From NCBI GenBank assembly GCA_947311845.1, contig CAMZMU010000081.1, positions 1,456,646 to 1,520,645 of the forward strand: a DNA stretch of 64,000 nt, read 5' to 3'. Source of the DNA: Poa pratensis. Taxonomy: Eukaryota; Streptophyta; Magnoliopsida; Poales; Poaceae. The notes beneath the pieces are model-generated. The model was not told the DNA's origin, made no database searches, and worked only from the letters and a program-made list of their open reading frames with translations. The translations under genes were made by a program, and so were the position numbers. This document shows positions 55,948 through 64,000 of this stretch, in pieces; positions within the stretch are counted from its first letter, which is position 1, and every line of letters begins with the position of its first letter.

Positions 55948-57718
55948 GAGCATCTCCACCGGGTGCCTCCAAATTCGTGTCTGGCACCCCCCAATGGAGG
56001 CCCAATTGGGGGGTGCCGGACATGTGTCCGCCCATGTTTTTGACCCCGCCCACAGCGGCGCACCCCAAAGGCCCACCCCCAAATGGCCCTAGTTTTGAGC
56101 AATAGATCGAACACCTTGCGGGCGCACGAACCGCCGCCGGTTCACCTTCGCGTCCCTTTGGAACACGACGGTTTGGTGTGGACGTCCAACCGCCAGCGCG
56201 TCGCTTCGGGGTTGCGTTCACACGGTTTCGCAGTGATATATCCACGCCGTCACAATCTCTCCATGCACCACCGCCCAAAACTCGCTCGCCATGTCGTCGC
56301 CTGAGAAGGAGCCCGTGGTGGCCGATCAGGAGCAGGACAAGGAGGCCGTGGGCGTCGAGGCCGATCAGGAGCAGGACGCCGTGGCCGATCAGGAGCAGGA
56401 GGCCGAGCCCGTAACTCCATCACCGGCACGCCCTGCGTACTCACCGTGGGAGCCTTGGTCCCGTGGCCGTCCCGTTCGGCTGGTGCACATGCAGAACCAG
56501 CCTCCCCCGAGGCAGCGGTGGCACCGGAGTGGGAGCAGGGACCTCCAGACGCGGCGCCGGCGGACGACGAGCTAGGAACACCGCCGCCCAATGCCGACTC
56601 CGATGACGAGGAGTAGTTTTCGGAATTTCAAGTTGTAATGATATGCAAATAAGTAGTTTCATGCATTAATAAAAGTGTCGAACTCGTCCGGCAATCAAAC
56701 TGTTCAGCCGCGCCGGATTTGAAGTACCAAATCACGGCCATGACATAGTTTTGACCGCGCTGGAGAACAAGTCTCCAACGCCGGCCATCAAAAAAGGGTC
56801 GACCGCGCCGAAGAACTAGTCTCCAATGCCGGCCATCAAAAGGGCGCCCTCCCGGCGCAATGGTGCATGTCGATCACACGATCACGCGTCGGCTTCCTCC
56901 TCCTCGCCTTCCTCTTCGGACTGATCGAGCGCCGCCGCTTCGGCCGCCGTCTTCTCAGCCTGAATGCGCCTCCGTTCGGCCACGAAGTAGGCCTTCTGGT
57001 TGGGGCTCATGTCGCTCGTGTTGGTGGCCATGAACAGACGCTCCTCCTTCTTCTCCTGGGCCTTGAGCTTGTTCTTTTGCATCTTGAAGTAGAGTGCCCA
57101 CTTCTTGTCGGACGCTTCTTGCATCTTCTTCTTCTCGGCAGTCGACTCGGCAACGAAGATCTTCAAAAGACGCCGGCACCCCCGGGCTTGAGCTGCTTTG
57201 GCTCATGGCGATCAACATCTCGGCGGTCTCACCAGCCGCCTTGTCCTTTGCCTTCAGTTGCCTCATCTGCCGAAGGTGGGAGGCGGCAGAGCGCAGGACG
57301 CCCTGTCTCAGCAACACCTTTTTAAGCGGCACCGAATACTCCTGCGGCTCCCGCTTCATCGGCTTCTTCTTCAGCATGGTGGCGGAAGGCGAGGAGCTCG
57401 CGGCGGCGGCGGCGCAAGGGTTTTGGAAATGGAGGGAAGATTGGGAATTTTGGCGCCGGGGGCGGCCATGTAGACGAAGGGGAATTTGGGCGCGCCGCGC
57501 TGTCTCTATGACGGACGGGCCTCCCCTGTCAGACGCATGTCCGCCCCCATGTCTGGCACCCCGAGAGGGCCTCCAAATTTGGAGGCCTCTTCGGGGGTGC
57601 CGGAGATGTTTTTGCTCGGGGTGACCCTTTGGGGGGTGCCGCTGGTGGCGTTTTCGGCCGTCCGGACCCCCAATGGGCCTTTGGGGGGGTCACTTGGAGG
57701 CCCCCGGTGGAGATGCTC
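55948..57718 (-). mobile_element. Harbinger element 3 (1771 bp, TSD TAA)
   Basis: Ends GAGCATCTCCACCGGGTGCC and GGCCCCCGGTGGAGATGCTC are inverted, nearly perfect, and flanked by taa (55945-55947, 57719-57721). TAA is the reverse of TTA, so superfamily and site preference match elements 1 and 2. The interior contains an ORF1 tail only. Confidence 0.88.
56882..57377 (-). pseudogene. Harbinger 3 ORF1 C-terminal part
   Basis: ATG 57377 starts MLKKKPMKREPQEYSVPLKK. After a shift near 57160 it continues with KKWALYFKMQKNKLKAQEKK and DMSPNQKAYFVAERRRIQAE, then a Glu-rich end and stop. It corresponds to the NAM-associated C-terminus of ORF1 in Harbinger 2; the SANT-like part is missing. A short plus-strand frame with QEQDKE repeats (56291-56575) shows no known domain. 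Confidence 0.6.
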
Positions 57719-58319
57719 TAAGTATTCTTATTTGTTGCAGCATCTCCAATCGGACTGAACAAATACGACCCCCTATCTATTCGGGGACACGTCAGGACGT
57801 GTCTATGGACAACCCCCAAATATTGCTCCTTCCAATCACAACTCCTCCTTTTAATCCTCATCAAATCCATGAAACTACATGCATAATGGTTTCGTGCACA
57901 TCTAGCATACAACTTCTACCTAGTGCATATAAATAATCTATACCTAACGATTGCAATCACGATTAGGATAACTATTGCTCCCAATGCAAAGTGGAGACAC
58001 ATCTCCTCACTAGTAGGAAAAGGCCTACAGCCGCCAGCCTACCACTGGTGAAGTTTTGGTTGCGTCCGCCAGCACTAGTACCACTGGCGAACGCTAGGTC
58101 GTGTTCGCCAGCGGTACACACCACACCACTGGCCAACACCGTATAAAGCCCGCCAACGCTACGTGCGGGCTCGGGCGAGAATAGGGGTCAAGCTACCACT
58201 GGCGAATAACTATCCATGTTCACCAGTGGTAAATCTGCTAGCGCTGGCGAAGCTGGCCACTTCGCTAGAGGTACGTGCAGTAGCGCTGGCGAATGGGGTT
58301 TGTTCGCCATGGATAGCGT

Positions 58320-58574
58320 GTCACGAGAGATAGGTCGACTCGCTCGCGCGCTGGCCCCTCTCTCTCACCCCCAAAATCCCCAAATCGTGCGAACGGCCGT
58401 CGCCGACCCCCTACTCCACCGCCACGTCCACGCCGTCGTCGACCCCTACTCCGCCGCCGCGCCCCTATCTCCCTCCTGTCGTGTCGGACCTGCCCCCTAA
58501 GCTTTCCACCGCCGCGCTCCGGATCTCCTCCCCAAGCCGAGCACGACCTCGCCGTCGAGCACGACCTAGAACAA
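58320..58574 (+). other. Likely first (untranslated) exon of the CACTA-borne gene
   Basis: A CT-rich, 5'-UTR-like stretch ends at AACAAG|GTGAGC, a strong donor consensus. A second likely short exon starts near 59092 after TGTTTGCAG. These support an intron-containing gene structure for the B3-like pseudogene below. Confidence 0.4.
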
Positions 58575-59402
58575 GGTGAGCACGCCGTCTTCCTCCTTTC
58601 TCTCCTCTCGCTGACCGAGAGCACGCCGCCGCGGCCCCTCTGCACCTAGCGCACGCCGCCGCGGCCCCTCTACACGAGAGCACGCCGCCCCGAGCCCCTC
58701 CTCCTCCCCTACACACCTCCTCTCTCCCTCCTAGTACCCGCACCAAAGGTGCTAGTGCAAATGCCCAGCCCAAAAAAAATTACTGTTTTTTAAGGTTTAT
58801 GTATTGTTTAGGTTTGAATTTAGATTTAGGTTTATCTACCGTTTCGGTTTGGATTTAGATTTAGGTTTAACTACTCTTTTGGTTTAATTAGTTTAATTTT
58901 GCCAAAACAACTTGATTCAAAAAGCTAATATTTTTGTGGTGTGATATTCTGGTGATGGTGTTGTCTTTTGTGTATAAATGTTGTTGGAATGCAATTATTT
59001 GTCGATGAATTTGTGGTGGTGGTTGTGATGAACTTGTCGGAATGTGATTAACATATGTCGATGAATTTGTGATATGAAATGTTTGCAGATACCCCGAGAG
59101 GCCCTTGAGATTGCCGGAATGTTGATTAATTTCCATTTCGGCAAATTCGGGTACTCCATATGTCTTATTTTTAGCAAAGGTCATGCCGAAATTTTCCGTG
59201 AATTTTGGTATAACTTTGACTAAAAATAGGACATATTTTCTATGAATTTGAAATAGTATAATGTATAAATAGTGGACAGTGCTTGTGAGCCTTGTGATAT
59301 GCATGAATACTTTTGTCTAGTTCATATATAATTTATGTTATTTTACATCATGGTGTCTTTTTAATATATGCAACGTTCAACTTCTCGTATTAGGTTGTTT
59401 GA

Positions 59403-59926
59403 ATGGATCGTGTGTGCGCCAAGTGTGGCGACAAGAGGCTTAGTGAATGACGGCAGGCGGTTCACCACCCTCAGTTTACCATTCCAAAGGGTCCCTCCAA
59501 GTTATTCTACATAGAGCTACCACAAAGCTTCTTATCTAAGATGGTATATATCGTATCCAACATTGTGCCTAGTTTAGTTGTTCTTAATTCATCCAAACTA
59601 TAGAAGTGACTAATTTTGTTTTAAATTTTGCTCAGCGCATCCCCTGCCTCGCTAGGCGTGAAGTCCTAAATCATGTCAATATAGGCATAGACGAGGAGAT
59701 CACATAAGTGGTCGAGCTAACCATGTACTCAACTGGACATGTATACAACGTTTCTATCAGAAATGAAGGAGATAGTACCTTTTTCGAGGGCCCTCGCAGG
59801 CGAGAAATGGTGGATGCGGAAGGGTTTCAAGGTGGCCATGGAGAGAAAATTTGGCTCTGTTTTGATGCGGCTTATAAGTTCACGGTGAGGGGGTACACCA
59901 CCGGTGAACCGACGCCCCAGAACTAA
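59403..59926 (+). pseudogene. B3-like gene carried by the CACTA element, two nonsense codons
   Basis: Exon A (59403-59543) starts MDRVCAKCGDKRLSE, has TGA at 59448, and continues HPQFTIPKGPSKLFYIELPQ. The donor is AAGATG|GTATAT, and the acceptor TGCTCAG|CGC opens exon B (59636-59926): RIPCLARREVLNHVNIGIDE, TAA, VVELTMYSTGHVYNVSIRNE, VDAEGFQGGHGEKIWLCFD, AAYKFTVRGYTTGEP, stop at 59924. The order F-I-x-x-P-x-x-F ... G-x-x-Y-x-V ... G-E-K-I-W-L-C-F-D fits a B3 barrel (REM-like), though with less identity than the gene at 33638. Both exons keep frame across the intron (141 bp and 291 bp). The CxxC near the start is unusual for B3 proteins. Decayed; function would be DNA binding if B3 is right. 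Confidence 0.6.
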
Positions 59927-60300
59927 ATGACAACGGTGTGTTGCCTGACTATTTAATTAACTAGCATGCCTACCTCTAGTTTCAAAGTCGTTGAACTTGT
60001 GTGACATGTGTGAACTCCTTTTTACCGTCTTTTGATATGCCGATGATTAAAATGATGTGGCGCACTACATGATATCCTGATAGTTTGTTGAACCTTGTAT
60101 ATAGCACACATATAAGTTGTGTGTCTTCTACTTGGTTCAACAAAACTATCAGGATTGCTTGTGTGTTTCCAATAATATTCTAAGTATGAGGCATAATTTT
60201 TTTTGAATCTTCTTTTGTCTTTGCCTACCTCTAGTTTTTGAATCGATGCTATATAGTTTTAATTATGTTACTTTTAATTATTGCAGACATGTTCCAATTC

Positions 60301-61215
60301 ATTCTTGTTTATAGTTTTGTATTCTCTATAATGCTGATGATTAAAATGTTGTGACACCATGTGATCCAGGGGTGGGGCTAGCGAGCCTTGTGATATGCAC
60401 GAGTGCACACATCTCGTGCATCCTACTTGGCTCGCTTGCTCCATCCCTGAAGCCTGTGTGTGTCACTTCTAAGTATGAGGCATCATTCTTGTTTATAGTT
60501 TTGTATTCTCTAGAATGCCGACAATTAAAATGTTGTGACACAATGTGATCCAGGGGCGGGGCTAGCGAGCCTTGTGATATGCACGAGTGCACACATCTCG
60601 TGCATCCTACTTGGCTCGCTTGCTCCATCCCTGAAGCCTGTGTGTGTTACTTCTAAGTATGAGGCATCATTCTTGTTTATAGTTTTGTATTCTCTAGAAT
60701 GCCGACGATTAAAATGTTGCGACACAATGTGATCCAGGGGCGGGGCTAGCGAGCCTTGTGATATGCACGAGTACACACATCTCGTGCATCCTACTTGGCT
60801 CGCTGGCTCCGTCCCTGAAGTCTGTGTGTGTCACTTCTAAGTATGAGGCATCATTCTTGTTTATAGTTTTGTATTCTCTAGAATGCCGATGATTAAAATG
60901 GTGTGACACAATGTGATCCAGGGGCGGGACTAGCGAGCCTTGTGATATGCACGAGTACACACATCTCGTGCATACTACTTGGCTCGCTGGCTCCGTCCCT
61001 GAAGTCTGTGTGTCACTTCTAAGTATGAGGCATCATTCTTGTTTATAGTTTTGTATTCTCTAGAATGCCGATGATTAAAATGTTGTGACACAATGTGATC
61101 CAGGGGCGGGGCTAGCGAGCCTTGTGATATGCACGAGTACACACATCTCGTGCATCCTACTTGGCTCGCTTGCTCCGTCCCTAAAGTCTGTGTGTGTCAC
61201 TTCTAAGTATGAGAC
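60301..61215 (+). repeat. Tandem array of 183-bp units, each with a long hairpin
   Basis: Five units start at attcttgtttat (60301, 60485, 60669, 60853, 61035; periods 184, 184, 184, 182). Diverged relatives flank them (about 60040-60230 and 61218-61440). Every unit contains an inverted repeat: in the third unit 60735-60755 pairs with 60797-60817 over 21 positions (18 Watson-Crick and 3 G:U as RNA). A second nested stem gcacgag/ctcgtgc is inside the loop of the central units. The array lies downstream of the B3-like pseudogene, within the CACTA. Confidence 0.9.
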
Positions 61216-62226
61216 ACCATCTCTGTAATCTGTGTTCGTTTTTAGAATGCCGATGATTAAAATGTTGTGACCCACTACGTGATACCCTCATGGTCCGTTG
61301 AGCCTTGTGATATAGACAAGTATAAGCTGTGTGCATCCTACTTGGCTCAACAGAGCTATGAGGGTTGCTTGTGTGTGTCCGACCTAAATATGAGGCACAA
61401 ATCCGAATCATTTCCTTACAAGACCAACAACATAATTTTTGTTTGAATCTTGTTTTGTCTAAGTCTTACAATGCCGTTGATGTGTGTATATATGTGGCAT
61501 GCTTTTGAGTTGGCCCTACTTTATTTGTGTCTAATTTACATCAATCTGCACCCAATTCAATTCGTTGCCTAACTTTTTTATCTATCTTCTGTATAGAGAT
61601 GAAGAATGAGCAAGGAGGAGACGGAAGCTAGCGGCCGGAAGAGAGGAAGAACGACCGGATACTTCATCGTGATTCCCTTCTCATCGTCATTGCGCGGCTC
61701 ACTAGCTTAGCTCCTAACTTATTGTAATTTAGATGACTACTTTTTTTTGAAACCTTGCGATTTAAACTACCGACTCATCGTGATGTATTTGTACTTGTAT
61801 GATACATATTCGGTCGAACACTTGTATAACTTTTCGGTATGTACTTCTTAATCATGTATTTATACTGTTTCTGCTGCCTGTACATATACTGCTGATATAT
61901 ATACCTGTATATACCGCCGGAATACAATTTTCAAAAAGAAAATATACTGCAAAAATATACCGCTGGCGAACCTGTATCAGCACCGCTGGCGAAGTCGGTT
62001 TTACCCGAAGCTCGACCGCTGGCGAGCGAAGCAGCTACCTCTGGCGGGCAAGGTTGGTCGGCAGCACTGCTAGAACCTACCGCTGGCAGGCAAAGATTTG
62101 TTCGCTAGCGGTATGTTTTCTTACCTCTGGCGGGCGCCAGGTTCGCCAGTGGTAGACATTACCACTGGCCAGCCTGTACTGGCGGACGCTAGTTTGCCAG
62201 CGGTAGCTGTTTCCCTACTAGTGCCT

Positions 62227-62816
62227 TCTCGACGACATATTTCTTCATCTTCTTTATCATGAATCGAGTTGCATCCGTCTTGATTTTGTATTCATCGACG
62301 ATATCGCCAAGACACAAGTCCATTTCTATCTTAATTTCTTCAAGTCTCTTCTTCTATCCTCTTCTTGTATTCTTCTATCACAACCTTCTCTTCTTTGATC
62401 TTCTTCATGGCCTCCTCCATCCTCCGGTTTAACTATTGAGCTTGCTCAAACTTATCTTCGATCTTATTTTTTTTCATCGACTGTGAAGTTTAAATCTCTC
62501 AAAATAAGCATTTTGCTTCGAAGGCAATTGTTCAACTCGGATATCACACCACAGACATTGCAATTACATGTTGATCAATCCTAAAAAATGTGCAACTCAA
62601 ATCAAATCCTATTGCAAAAATTTGAGTAAAGCCTAAATATACCGCAGCTGAATCGGAGGAGGTGTTCACGTTTCCCGGGGCGGAATCCTCGTCGGTGTCC
62701 CAGGGAACCATAGCCGGCGGCGGGAGGGAGAGCTTGTGACGGTGGCGTGCGGCTGGGACAGTAGAGGCGGCATGCGAAGATAACCTTTGGGTCGGGAAAA
62801 CCCATAGATCGGGCAA
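62227..62816 (-). pseudogene. ORF1-like remnant of Harbinger 4
   Basis: The minus strand carries a short start region (MPDLWVFPTQRLSSHAAST, with MVPWDTDEDSAPGNVNTSSD inside) and, after several stops, charged coiled-coil words: RRMEEAMKKIKEEKVVIEEY and KKMKKYVVEK. The latter resembles ORF1 tails of Harbinger 2. It is too broken for a reading frame and is cut at 62223 by the CACTA. Confidence 0.45.
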
Positions 62817-63276
62817 CCGGAGGTTTGGGTAAGGCGTGGGAGACCGTTTGTGGGCCAGGGAAGGGTCCGGGGGGAGGAAATGGTCGGCGGAGATGCGGCC
62901 ACCGCGGAGCTCTTCTTCGGCCGAAAACTTGTCAGGGAAGGTGCGACAGGAGTGCAGACGACAGCGGGGGTGCGGGGGAGGCTGAAACGCGGCGAAGCTA
63001 CGGTTGGGGCGGTGGAGCTAGGCAATATTGGGCGGGAGTGGAAAAAGATCCATGTCCACGAGGGTTTCGGGCCGATTTTGTGTGATTTCGGTGGGTTTGG
63101 CCTTTCGCGTCTGGCAGCCCCAAGCCCTCCCCCAACACATACATATGGGTTAGGCATGAGGGTTACCGGATAGACCGGACATTTGGGCTGAGTTCGGGGG
63201 GTCCGGTGGTTTTCTGTCGGGCCTTGTCCGGCATGTCCGCCCAAAGGTTTAGTTGGGGGTCCGGTTAGAGATACTC

Positions 63277-64000
63277 TTAAGTAATTAAACCGTAATGATT
63301 CAGTTCGATACTTCTGTCATATGTCATATCTTATGTAGACTGAAGTTAGATTTGATCATACGCTACGTAATCCAACAAACAAGACAAGGATTAATTACGA
63401 CTTATAACCAGCATTCTTAAATTTAAGATCAAATAGTCCGCAGCAGCGGGGGGCAAAGGAACAGGGGCTTTGACTTTCCTTTGTCCCCCACCACAGGTTG
63501 GGTTCTAGAACCATAGGATGCAGGCACCAAACACCCTATCATTCGTATCATTCATCTGCCGAGCCAAAATTACTCGCACGCAGACAACCAAACGTAGGGG
63601 TCACAAGTCACAACTCCTCTCTCGTGTAATGCAGACAAGAAATCCGAGCATTTTGTCTTTGGGCCTGTCTGCAGCGAGGGAGGCTGAACCCCCACAATGG
63701 GCGAATCAAACACACCCGAGAGCTGACCTCAAAACGGAGCAGTCGTGTTGCAACTTAGAAAGGAGAGAAAGAAGCTGACCCGAATGTAATTCACAACTTA
63801 TGGCCCTGTGCCGTATGAACATCCCACCAGTTTAAAAAGAAAATAACACACTGATAAATCACTAGGGGCTTTCCTCGATGCCATCTTATCAACTGGCTAC
63901 GTGTATGTTGTCATTCGGGCCTAGATCGTCGATTGGTGGTCGTTGTTTGTGGTGGTCGGTGACGGACTGGTACGCCATCCCCAGAGCCAGAGCCTGTGGT
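63277..64000. other. No gene recognised at the right edge
   Basis: Mixed AT-rich and GC-rich sequence without recognisable coding segment, TE end or RNA gene. Frames such as 63518-63778 have no known domain. Confidence 0.4.

Larger units (their letters stand above)
58008..62223 (+). mobile_element. CACTA transposon (4216 bp, TSD CCT) with B3-like gene and hairpin array
   Basis: It starts CACTAGTAGGAAAAGGCC and ends with the inverse TTTCCCTACTAGTG, flanked by cct on both sides (58005-58007, 62224-62226). Subterminal repeats of the type accactggcgaa / ccagcggtag are dense at 58040-58280 and 61960-62210, as in the CACTA superfamily. No transposase is seen; the interior holds a decayed gene (58300-59926) and a 183-bp tandem array (60301-61215). 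It lies within Harbinger 4. Confidence 0.9.
57738..63276 (-). mobile_element. Degraded Harbinger element 4, host of the CACTA at 58008
   Basis: The left end cagcatctccaatcgga and the right end (tccggttagagatactc, reverse gagtatctctaaccgga) pair with mismatches. The right flank is tta (63277-63279), the left ttg, so the TSD is imperfect. Minus-strand coding remnants right of the CACTA fit an ORF1 tail. Boundaries are tentative. Confidence 0.5.

Overview
This window is plant nuclear DNA, most likely from a large-genome Triticeae grass (wheat, Aegilops or barley relatives). I infer this from nested LTR retrotransposons with kilobase LTRs, CACTA elements with CACTAG ends and short TSDs, Harbinger elements with TTA/TAA target duplications and GAGCATCTCC ends, and a GC-rich single-exon host gene. 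No bacterial operon, CRISPR array, rRNA or tRNA gene is visible. Family assignments rest on recognisable protein motifs and on LTR/TIR/TSD geometry read by eye.

Layout. 1-11363: a minus-strand Ty3/gypsy chromovirus of Tekay/Del type with 4.2 kb LTRs, a frameshifted gag-pol with chromodomain, and an extra ORF upstream of gag. 11364-12798: the 5' end of another minus-strand LTR element, inserted in a CACTA-like element (12799-13457) that carries a B3-domain gene fragment. 13458-13625: an opposite-strand LTR tip of the family that follows. 13626-20015: a plus-strand non-autonomous gypsy-type element with a CCHC gag and a long antisense gene with an apparent spliceosomal intron. 20016 to about 29450: a minus-strand SIRE-like Ty1/copia element split by a 2.5 kb solo LTR (23281-25764). 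About 29.5-32.4 kb: an intron-rich minus-strand gene with the same domain order as that antisense gene. 32.86-35.37 kb: SIRE gag fragment, second B3-carrying CACTA-like copy, truncated SIRE LTR. 37182-38973: Harbinger 1. 42010-42821: the only convincing ordinary host gene, a DUF4228/PADRE family member with one frameshift. 44811-49494: a complete non-autonomous LTR element (perfect 5-bp TSD) sitting in a degenerate satellite-like array. 50230-51735: a LINE-like insertion with poly(A) and a 14-bp TSD. 51791-54134 and 55948-57718: Harbingers 2 and 3. About 57738-63276: a degraded Harbinger 4 that hosts a 4.2 kb CACTA (58008-62223, TSD CCT) with a decayed B3-like gene and an array of 183-bp repeats, each able to form a long hairpin.

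Most coding capacity is for transposition and nearly all of it is broken. The strongest signals beyond routine TE annotation are: the tandem hairpins with compensatory changes between arms; two separate CACTA-type families that each carry a B3-type gene; the spliced antisense gene and its apparent intron-containing relative 11 kb away; and an LTR pair differing by 9 indels but only 1 substitution, which suggests that many frameshifts here, including that of the host gene, may be sequence errors rather than biology.
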